From the NCBI GenBank assembly GCA_025331565.1, contig JAFREQ010000063.1, forward strand, positions 1,730,501 to 1,794,500: 64,000 nucleotides of DNA. Direction: 5' to 3'. The notes under the pieces are model-generated. The model made no database searches. It saw only the letters and a program-made list of their open reading frames with translations, and was not told the DNA's origin. A program made the translations under genes and the position numbers. The first letter of the stretch is position 1. Each line of letters begins with the position of its first letter. Below, one piece after another: positions 25,220 to 36,202 of this stretch. Source of the stretch: Holacanthus passer. Its lineage: Eukaryota; Chordata; Actinopteri; Pomacanthidae.

Positions 25220-25718
25220 ATACAAAAAGGCTGAAAGGAGTCATCCTCAAAGTGCATGGATAAAAAGATGATGTATTATTTCTGCTGCTGCACACTTTCT
25301 TTGTTAAAATCGTGAAATAACGAGCTAAAATTTAACATGTAAGTGAAAATTTGGTCTTGCACTATTTCATCATTTTGCTAAATAAGCCTACATTTTGACC
25401 TATCTCATAAATCTACCTTTCTACCTATCTATCTGGAATTTTGACCTACAATCTCATCAATTTGAATTAACTTGAGTATCTTTATTTTTTTCATTAACAT
25501 TTCATCTGTTTTTTTCTTTTCGTGGCACGAATGGGCTTCCTTAGTGCACTCACAGCGCCTCAAAAGTCGGTAGCTTTGCACCTTTGTTCACTCATAATGA
25601 AGTGAACATCCATAAATTCTTTGAAGGTGCTGGGTAACAATAATCTACACCAGAAGGATGGTAGAAATAGCCACACGCATCTTTCTTGTTCTCAAATCTT
25701 CTTTTATTCTACAGGATC

Positions 25719-25890
25719 ATCAGTGTTGGAAATTTATTAAGTACATTTACTTTAGTACTTTACTGGAATATTTCCTTTATATACTTCTACTCCATCACAT
25801 ATCCTCAGACAATATTGTGCTTTTTACTCAAGTAAAATACAAGTACCTCAAAATTGTACTTAAGTACAGTACTCCACTAGTGTTGAAAAG
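25719..25890 (+). repeat. Repeat family C, 5' fragment
   Basis: It begins 'cagtgttggaaatttattaa' and 'gtacatttactttagtactt'. An inverted piece follows with 'gtaaaatacaagtacctcaa' and 'ttgtacttaagtacagtact'. Confidence 0.65.
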
Positions 25891-26049
25891 TAGGCAGATA
25901 AATGATGATCTTTTGCTCATTTCGTCCTTTCGGTGAAAGATTGAGTCTGGTAGTTTTTTGAAGTAAGTGCTAAAAAAATAATTAGATAATAAAATTTTTT
26001 TTTTAAATTAAGTATCATTTCATTATATGTGAGACAAGTAATAAAACAG

Positions 26050-26345
26050 ACATCTATAGGTTGTTATGTTTCTTGGCATAGTACGTTAACATAGGCAATG
26101 TAGAGTGTGTTGAAGGAGCAGGGCTGAGACTGACACACGTATATATATATAATATGTCTCTCAGCAGAATCCAGTCCCCATCCAGCATATATCAAGAAAC
26201 TCAAACACCCCCAGGTCTTCTGATCTGTACAACCAGACAGCCTGAACCGCCTCACATGACAAAGAGGGTATAAAGGTTGCAGTGACTCCTTTGGGTTGTA
26301 CAACAGAGGCCTTAACCATGATTCAGCCGGTCACACACACATTTC
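26050..26345. repeat. Unidentified two-copy repeat (family H), copy 1
   Basis: It aligns by eye with 43930-44180: 'agcatatatcaagaaactca' against 'agcatatgtcaagaaattga', then 'caggtcttctgatctgtaca' against 'aagatcttctaatatttacg', then 'gacagcctgaacc' against 'gacggtgtgaacc'. Both finish near 'gattcagc'. I do not recognise the family. Confidence 0.55.
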
Positions 26346-26780
26346 ATAAATGTTCTGCCACACCCATAGTGGTGATGAATTTATGTAAAATATTTGACTA
26401 ATGTTGGCATCGTAGGTCTAAAATCAAAATAGTGACACACTGTAAGGTTGTAAGGTTGTGGGGCAGAAAGGCGTGAGTGTACCACACAGTTAGAAGGCAG
26501 CTCTTTTCTCCAGCATGAGGAAGTGAATTTTCTGTCCTTATCCAGGACAAATCCTGGTTTTACAGCAAAGTTATAGCCACAACAACAAGTGCTGTTTTGA
26601 TATTATTAATATTTGATATTTGATTGATAATGATACTGATGATTAATACATTTTAGTTTGCACAGATCTTAAAGGCATTAAAAGTGTGAAAATAGTAAAT
26701 TTTAATCAATCAATTTTTTCTTTTATTCGATTATATATTTATTTTTTGTTAGGTACCAATCATATCTGTGACTCTATAGC

Positions 26781-26862
26781 TAGTCCAGCAGGTGGCGGTA
26801 GTGGCTCTTAAACTGTCTGACGAACGCGACACAATAAAATCGGGAGAAGAAGAAAAGGAGGC
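26781..26862 (+). repeat. Repeat fragment ending in an AGAAGAAGAA tail, with CTCF-like motif
   Basis: 'ccagcaggtggcggtagtgg', then CAATAAAAT, then 'agaagaagaaaagg' matches a common fish repeat terminus as I remember it. The 15-mer at 26785-26799 fits the CTCF core CCASYAGRKGGCRSY at every position. It ends just before the inverted CCAAT box and the trim37 first exon. Confidence 0.5.
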
Positions 26863-26889
26863 ATTTGATTGGTGATCGCTGGGTGACAG

Positions 26890-27110
26890 AGCAGCTTCAG
26901 AGCCGCTACATCTTCAATTTAGGGCGACAAAACCAAACGTATTCATCTCTTTTTGGATCAAAGTGTAACTTCTGCCTCGACACAACTGCAGCTGGACGTA
27001 TTTCAATCTTTTTGTGGTAGTTAAACGAGCGGAAACGACGCCTGCTGTTAGAACAGATGATGTAGTTGAGCGTTTTTCAGCCGTTTGTTTATCAGGTGTA
27101 ACAGACGAAG
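26890..27110 (+). other. trim37: trim37 5' UTR exon 1
   Basis: The CpG-containing segment ends in a clean donor (GACGAAG, then GTAAGAG) at 27110/27111. The next exon opens at 27768 after 'tttctttttag' and carries 58 bases of leader before the ATG at 27826. The transcription start is not visible, so the left limit is approximate. Confidence 0.6.
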
Positions 27111-27825
27111 GTAAGAGAGCCTCCCTGCTAATGCCTACAAGCTAGCTAGCCTCAAAATAATACACACATATATTCTGTGTTTTCTGTTTTCCCCCAGTTG
27201 AGCCAGCTTTTTTATCTTAATAAGCACAGTCTCAGCACTAAAGGCAGCTCTTGTAATGACTGTCCCGGGCAGGTTAGCTGTCTGTGTCTGCTGATGCTGG
27301 GCCTCTCATGTTGGCTGACAGTGACTACAAGCTAACGGTGATGACACCTTGTGATAAGGAAAACTGTATTTTATAGCTTTCATGTAGCATTACCTGTGCT
27401 TTTTTTAAAGGACCATACAAATGTTCCAGCTCCCATGTATTTCTAAGCTTCTTTAAATATTAATATTGGCTTTATTTGTACAACACTTTCCAATAAAAAT
27501 ACTTAACCTTAAAATAAAAAGTAGACAAGTAGAATAAATAAATGTGGATCATGCACACAAAAATAAAACCTAAACAGGGAAAACATAGCTAAAAGTAACA
27601 TTTTTAGAGGTAGTGTAAAATATTCTACAGTTTTGCTTATCGTTTTCACACCCTCTAGGTTGCCATTTGTGACAATTTATTTCTATATCATATGAACTTG
27701 TAGAGACTTGAAACTTGACTTTTGTTCATCAGTGAATTATAAATCTCCTTTTATTGTTTCTTTTTAGATCACCGTCTACGACTTCTTTGATTTGTTCCTG
27801 AGATCAAGAACTCAAACTGGCTGAA

Positions 27826-30800
27826 ATGGATGAACAAAGTGTTGAGGTATGTATCACACAGATCATGCAGCTAGAGATGCTTTATTGTTAACCTCCCTAG
27901 TGTGTACCACTAATGCTCGGCCAACAGCTCAGCTGGTGACTCTCTGAAGGCTGGGCAGTGTATCAGGTGTTGAAAACAGATTGAAGTCAGTTGGGCCAAT
28001 TGAGCGGGCCAATAGCTGGATGATGATGAAGCATGATAGTGTGTGGTCCCTGCTGTAGAGGCAGGAACAGAGAGGTCTAACACCATCCAAAACCAGGTTG
28101 TAAAGTTACTGAGAGTCTGAGAACAGCCCTTGAATTTCACTGACATGAAGATTTCTTTTGCAAGAGAGACCTGAGCACAACAGAGAAAAATGGAACAAAG
28201 TTAAGCAAAGCAAAATTAAACATTTAAATTCATCCAATGGAATAAGACTTTGAAGTTTCAGCATCCTTTGTAATTCATTCTATTTATAGGGTGCAAAGCA
28301 CTCGAAGTCCTGGTCTCAGTTCATATATTTTTATAGTCAAGCACAGACTTGATGGTGGATTGCACAACGGTCCTATCATCTGCATAACAAATTTAGTAAA
28401 ACAGCTTTGGAATAAACCTGCTAACCTTTGTGAAACATATGATGTTTGTTTTTTGTTTTGTGTCTGAGTGATGTTGATTCAACTCTGGTGTTTCCTGCGG
28501 CTGTAGTTGGTGTCAAACTGAGCTTAGTCATCTCTACTCTCTCTACTCCCTGTGCAGAGCATCGCTGAGGTGTTTCGGTGTTTCATCTGCATGGAGAAAC
28601 TGAGGGATGCTCGTCTCTGCCCACACTGCTCCAAACTCTGCTGCTTCAGCTGCATAAGAGTAAGTGTGTTTCCACCAGGCAGGGACCAGAAAATGTTCTT
28701 CTCACTGCACCACTCTGCTGTCTGCTATTAGTATTAAATTCTGGTGTTGCATTCTGGAAGAACAGGACAGATCAATGTTGGAGGGTTAAAGAAAAGGTGC
28801 ATGCACAGTCCTGAACAGGCAGCCAAACATTATAGAGGTTTGTTCATGGGATTTATTGATACCAATACAAATATGGAGTATAGTTCACTGTGTCCTGAAT
28901 AGAATCATGTGCGTTTGACAATGGCAGCATGTTTGCACTGGTTGTATATAATTGCATTTATCATTAAACTGGAATCTCTTGTTTGACAGCGATGGTTGAC
29001 AGAGCAGAGAGCCCAGTGTCCACACTGTCGGTAAGCACCTGCATAACACACATCTAAAACCAACCTTACTTACTGTCTGTTTGTGTGTGCAACTTTAACA
29101 AAAACATGACATGGGAAAATTATTTTCCATAAAAAATGTAACCACCACATGTCCCATCACATCCAATACTTTATTGCCACTTCATTTTATTTGATAGGAA
29201 TTTCTTACAGTTTAGATGAGAATATTAACACAACAGATGTAAAAGAGTGAAGGAGGAAAACAGTTTCAGCAACTTCGTTGTTTATTTTATTTAAGTTGTG
29301 TGGCGTGTGATATAAATATGTGTGTGTTACATCAACACACAGGGCTCCGCTCCAGCTGAGGGAGCTGGTCAACTGTCGCTGGGCAGAGGAGGTCACTCAG
29401 CAGCTGGACACCCTGCAGCTCTGCAGCCTCACCAAGCATGAAGACAACGACAAGGACAAGTGAGCACCCCCTGCTACGCCTCCACTTGTTTGTTCATTAG
29501 ATTGAGGGACCTCCTGTGATTTTAACATTATTATTTTGGCAATATATTACACCCTTCCCAGGATTTCTTGCTGTAAGTGAAAATTGTCAACCCTAAAAGC
29601 AATATTTTAACACACAACTGGTCTGTAAGCTGTATGTGGAAACCTGCAGCTGAAAAGTTGGTCTAGTGATGATCATAATAAGTGCATTTCAAAGGCTGAA
29701 TATATCTATGGCATGTTTAGAAACTTTGTGACTTTCCATAAACTTTATAGAAATACTGAAGTAAACCAGGCCAACATTTTTGATTAATGATGAGTTTAAG
29801 GTTTCCAAAAAAGCTTTTTCTGTCTGTATGACCTGTTGGTGTCCTGTTGTTGGATCATTCCTTTGCAGATGTGAGAACCACCATGAGAAGCTGAGTGTCT
29901 TCTGTTGGACCTGTAAGAAATGCATCTGTCACCAGTGTGCTCTGTGGGGAGGCATGGTAACGTTTCATATCTTATATTTAGATTATATATTTATTAGAGT
30001 TTGCGTGTAAAGTTACAAAAAGGCATATTAATCATTTACAATTAACAAATCTCCATAGAGCAAAAGTAGGGCTGCAACTAAACATTTTCATTACTGATGA
30101 ATCTACTGGGTATTTTTTCAATTAAACGATGGTTTGGTTGATAAAATGTTAGAAAATAGTGAAAAATGGTTATCACAGCTTCCTAATTCTTGGGGTGTCT
30201 TAACATACATAGCTTGCTGTCGGACCAACAGTCTAAAACCCCAATTTATATTAACTGGAAAAAGAGAGTGACTGGTATTTTTGTTTTGTCCAGCACGGTG
30301 GCCACACCTTCAAGCCTCTGGTGGAGATCTACGAGCAGCATGTGACCAAAGTGAAAGAGGAGGTTGCCAAACTCCGCCGCCGCCTCATGGAGCTCATCAG
30401 TCTGGTGCAGGAAGTGGTGAGAACTGATTTGTTGCTTTTATACAAGAAATAGGATTGATTTGAAACACTCATGTAGTCTGTAGGGCAGATTCCATTCAGA
30501 TTTTACTGAATCAGATGTGGTAGCATTTCGTTAACACTTTTGAATTGAAAACAGGTACATTAGCAGAGAGGCGTCAAAAGCACTTGATTAATCATTGAGA
30601 GGGACATAATGCATGTGCTTCATGCATGATGAATGATGATGATGATAATGAGACTATGAAAATGTGTTTTCAGTGAGGATGTGTTTTTGCTTGTATGACA
30701 TAAAGGAAAGGAAAAACCCAGAGAAACCTCAATGATAATTGAACCATCTGTCAGGTCCCCCTAAAGCTTCATGTTATTAATGTCAACTTGAAAGAATACT

Positions 30801-33800
30801 TAGACACAGAGCTGACAATGGTCATTATTAAGTCATGAAGATAAACAGCCATTAACAGTCCACCACTTCACTTAATGAAGCATAAAAATATGAATAATGT
30901 AGAAACGGTGTAAAGTACTGCTGACATCCACTAGATGGCAATACCAGGTTGATGAGGACTGATGTCTGTTTGATGAAGCTGAAGTGTTGAAATGTCTATG
31001 ACTTGTTGGTCATCTTGTGTGTGTGGGTGTGTGTGTGTGCGTATTATGTCATGGGTCAGGAGAGGAACGTGGAGGCTGTCAGGGGAGCGAAGGACGAAAG
31101 GGTCAGAGAGATCCGAAATGCTGTGGAAATGATGATTGCTCGTCTGGACAACCAGCTGAAGAACAAACTCATCACCCTCATGGGTAAGACTCCTGAACAC
31201 GTCGCTGTCACGATGCAGTTGTGTTGATTCTGGGTTTACTGGTGTCATTTTTTGTCAGTGATAAGTATTTATCAGTAGTTTAAATCTTAACATTGAGTTT
31301 ATCAAACCAAACTACAATGTCCATTAATTTAAATGAATCATTAGCCCCTTTCAGACATGTGCCTTAATGTGATGATAGTCTGACATGTTGGTCTCATGTC
31401 TTAGTAAGTGCTTGAGTCATTTTTTCATACAGTGAAACTACTCTTACTGTGTTGCACGTAGTAACATTTCTGTAACACTTTCAACACAGCAGCAGTCTGA
31501 ACTGACTGTTTTCAAATTAACTTGAAGGCTGCGACAGGAGAGTAAATAGAAGGATTAAATATGCCTCTTGTTTGCTCGATGGAGATCACTGTAATAAATT
31601 TTTCACATTCACTATCATCTCCTTTGCCCAAAGAAAATAAAATCAGTTTGATAACAAGGAAAGTGTGAAAGAGCCATTTTAAAGTTGTTGTCAGTGTTTG
31701 GGGCAAAAGAGGTTCCTTGTATTTTTAACTTTCATTCATGCCAATTTCATGCAAAATGCTTCACATATAGCATGTGAGTAAATAGGAATTAAAGAGTCCC
31801 AACTAGATGTCTTCTCACTCTGTGCTCTGCTGATTATTATAAAGTTCTCAGTAGAATTCTTTACCTGATAAATGATGACATGCTCAGTAATTAAGGCTTT
31901 AAAGGCAAAATACGTTTTAAAATTTATCATCGGTATCAAACACTGCATGAGCATGTGGCTGTTTTTATAAATGTCCTGTCATGTCTGAATATAGCCAAAA
32001 GGGACATGAGTGTAAAAGGAACCTATGTCTGAATAACTAAAAGCCATCACTGTAACAGCGTGATGAGGTCAGCATTGTTATGTATTCCATGTCTGAAAAG
32101 GGCTCTTGTTAATGCATCCTAACAGGCAACTACAATGTGTCTAAAGGTTGAGACCTTAACCTAACAAAATATGCAGGCTCCCTGCTGAAAGAGGTGCCTT
32201 TTTATAGCTACGGGTAATATACATATTAAATATTAATCTGGACTGAGTGGATGGATGCACTCAGCGCCCACATACACAACCTGCACACCCAACCACTCAC
32301 CCTCACCAGCCTCCATCAGGGCTGACATTCAGCTCTGAGTACACTGAAAATAGAAATGTGTTCCTCCCCACCAGGCCAGAAGACGTCCTTGACCCAGGAG
32401 ACAGAGCTGCTGGAGTCTCTCCTGCAGGAAGTGGAGCATCAGGTTGGTCATCTACAGCAGCTCAAAGCCTCCATTCATTTAGCTGTACTGCATATTGTTG
32501 TTCTGTTGTTTTGTTGATACCAAATTACTGTATTTTTTGGGGGTCAGAAGAACTACAAGCTGACAGATGCAGCACTGACGTATTAGCTACTAATAAGTTG
32601 CCATTGCTAATATCAGCAAACAGTTACTTATTTGCACATCCAGCAGATATCATTTGTTTGAGCTCACGTTTGTGCCTGTCTGATTCCTGTAAGTCCAGTA
32701 TTCACTCATCTTTTAGCCTGGGTTTGCTTCCTGGTTTGGTGCTGGGCTGGAGGTGTACAGTAGGTTTATCAGGGCTTGTTTGCTGACAGTTGCCTGCTGC
32801 TGCTGCTGGAAATGAGATTGATAAGAGCAGTGAACCGTACAGTAAAGTTGCATGCTATGAAATTAAAGCCTTTTCAGTAGGAACCAATGAGAATGGTGCT
32901 GAGAGACAGACTTACACACTGTTGGTTTTGGTCTTTTCATGGGAAACATAGAATATCGCTGACCTCCGTTCATAACTCTTCAAAACTCACTACATTTCGT
33001 AAATGCTTTGATAGTGACCTGATTCTAAACAAGATGTTAATACTATCTTTATCTTCTATCACTGGACTAAGTGCTGGTATACCTACTGGGATATATTTGT
33101 AAAAAATGAGTATGATTAAATTGTACTGGTTCATTCATTGCATATAAATGTACTCATTGAATTTGCTTCAGTGGATGAGATCCACACAGTTATTCCTGAC
33201 AGAAACTCAAATGTTGACTAAACTATGTTTCCTTCACTCGGACCAAAAACAATGTACCATCACTGATGATTTAGTTGCGTGTTGGCAGCCACAACATAAT
33301 GATTTTTTGTTGTTGGTGTCTGTTGAACAGCTTCACTCATGCAGTAAAAGTGAACTGATCTCCAAGAGCCCAGAGATCCTGCTCATGTTCCAGCAGGTCC
33401 ATCGGAAACCCATGCAATCCTTTGTCACCACGCCAGTCCCTCCAGACTTCACCAGGTAATCTGCTCAGCTGTAGGAAAGGTCGAGTTAAGCAGCCTGACG
33501 GAGTCACTAAACCACAGCTTTATTCAGTGTGTGTAAGCAAGCTTCCTCTGTGTGCTTTCAGTGAGCTGGTTCCTGCCTATGACTCCAGCACCTTTGTTCT
33601 GGTCAACTTCAGGTAAATCCTCTCTTTGGTTGCATTTAGCCAAATGACCTTGGTACTGTTTACAGTTTTGTCAGCTGTGTATGCCTTAGTTAATAATCCA
33701 AAATATGGTTGTCTGTTGCTGTCGTAGATACACACAGCTCCTCCAATCTTTAAACATCTTTACAATTAGCAGACATTGTTTGAAGTAGAGTGACATTTGC

Positions 33801-36136
33801 GTGCAGTTTTTTACCTTGCATTTATGTGTGGCCGTTCAGAACAACTATGAACTTTTTCATACTAAGCAGTTGGTTTTAAGCATTTCCCACACTTTTAGGG
33901 TTATCTACAGAAATAATTAAAGTAAGGATCTATAGGACAGTAATGTGTATAATGAAGTGCCATTGATGCCATTAGTTTGCCACACAGAGCAGCCAGTAAG
34001 CAGCAGCAGCTGTATTTACTGTGGCTGTTATTACAACCCAAACTCAGGTTAAAAAAATCCCTTTATTAAAAGCTGTGTATCTGACATGAATAAACTAGAT
34101 CACCTTGAGGAAAAACAACAGAAAGAAAAGACAGTGGGGTTTGGTGGTTGTTGACAAAGAGGATGAGGAGTCCTTTGAAGCAGTTCCACCCACGGCTGAA
34201 TGTATTTCAAGAGCTTTTTCCACTTGAAAGTTGACTTAAACCTGGAGGGCCCCAGCGGTGCCCCAAAAGGTAATGCATCAAAAGAGCAAAGAGCAAAGTT
34301 TATAGAGCTGCTGCTGTCACTTTGGTGAAAATAACTAACAAACATCTTCAAACAGGAATAACCTTGTCATAGCAGCTTAATGTTTTTACAGTTGCCAAGT
34401 TGTGTCCACAAGGTTTGATATGTGTGTGTTTTTGTGTGTTTGTAGCACCCTGAGGCAGCGGGCTGACCCTGTCTACAGCCCCCCTCTACAGATATCTGGG
34501 CTCTGCTGGAGACTCAAAGTCTACCCAGTGAGTTTCATTCTGTGACAGTCTCTTTCATATTATAGTGAAAATTTATGGTTGTGTATTGCATGTGCTTGCG
34601 TTAGACAACGGGATAGTTATAAGCAATACTTTATAGACCACTACAGTGTTTTTGTAAACCTGGCAATTGTTTTTTTATCATTTTATCCTCTACTTCATAA
34701 TGATTGGTTACAGTAGTTCTGGAAAATATCACAGGGTCTTAAAAACTCTCCAAAACCACTGCATGTGTGTGTGTTAATGACTCCTGTGATGTGTTTCCTC
34801 AGGATGGTAATGGTGTGGTTCGTGGAAACTACCTGTCTGTGTTCTTGGAACTGTCTGCTGGACTTCCTGAAACTTCAAAGTATGGATTATTTCTTAATAA
34901 GTCTCTTTCCTTTCTCTACATACTTTGTCTTTATAGTTAAGTCTGAGCTGAGGTTAAATGATCAGATTTAAAATCTCATAGCTGCTGTTTTTAGAGTTCT
35001 AATCTTCCAAATTTTTTATGTTGATGAAAATATGAGAACGATGACATTGGCGCACAGAAACGACCAGGACTTGTCAACCTATCATGACCGGATGAATTAT
35101 TGCTAAATTAAACTAGAAGGTTTTAATTGCTCTGAACAAATTCCATGAAAAAAGTCACATTTAACAAACAATGATTTGATCCTACTAACAATTATCGTCT
35201 GTTTTTTTCCCGAGCCTGATATATCATTCTGTGTGTCGTAGCACTTTCATCATTACTATAAACACATAGTGTTCTGTATGAACAAGAGCACCGAGTGTGT
35301 ATTGTGTGTGAAGGCAAGAAAGGTTTTAAAAGAAGGACTAACACACTGTTTTTTTTTTTTTTATGGGATTTAACACGCAGAATGTCTGTCTGCATCTAAG
35401 AGGATATTCAGTCATAGGAAAATATTTGTAACCTGTATGAAAATAGGGTTCAGTTGCATTTATGGACAGGAAGTCAAACTTTTCAATATTAGCAAACAGT
35501 GTTCCACAGCTTCCATCTGCTGTAGCTGAACTGTGCTTTCACAGTCTTGTCTCTCTGGGAGAGCTCTGACATTTACAGTTTGCTGTTTGTTGTTCTTCAC
35601 AACGACATAGAAAAGGTTACAAACTACTGGATATACCACACTCCTCTCCACACTTCCCACTGTGTATTCCCCTGTGTAGTAATGCTGTCTTGGTTGTGTG
35701 TAGGTATGAGTACCGTGTGGAGATGGTCCATCAGGCCTCCAGTGACCCGACCAAGAACATCATTCGGGAGTTTGCGTCTGACTTTGAGGTTGGTGAATGC
35801 TGGGGCTACAACCGCTTCTTCAGATTGGACCTTCTGGCCAGCGAGGGATACCTGAACATGCAGACAGACACGCTGGTCCTCCGGTGAGCACACACACCCA
35901 CACAGCATTCTGCAGAGCATCCTCACCTGCACCACTATGATATTATTGAAGCAAGCAGCAAAACAGTTCTGTTGTCATTGGGTAACAGAGTTTTATTGGC
36001 TTTCATGTGTGTGCTGCACAGCTACCAGGTTCGCTCACCCACCTTCTTTCAGAAGTGCAGAGATCAGTACTGGTACATCAGCCAGCTGGAGTCAGCCCAG
36101 AGTGGCTACATCCAGCAGATCAACAACCTCAAAGAG

Positions 36137-36202
<66 letters not shown>

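Larger units (their letters stand above)
24976..26880. promoter_or_regulatory. Divergent intergenic region between pou2f3 and trim37
   Basis: About 1.9 kb separate the two head-to-head genes. It includes an octamer site (25078-25085), a TG tract (25159-25218), repeat copies at 25719-25890 and 26050-26345, and a CTCF-like motif within a repeat fragment near 26.8 kb. No coding exon is seen. An inverted CCAAT box (ATTGG, 26868-26872) lies next to the likely trim37 first exon. Confidence 0.5.

Noticed and set aside
32247..32786. 179-codon plus-strand open frame
   Set aside because: It overlaps trim37 exon 32375-32442 in another frame and is mostly intron; no family resemblance.
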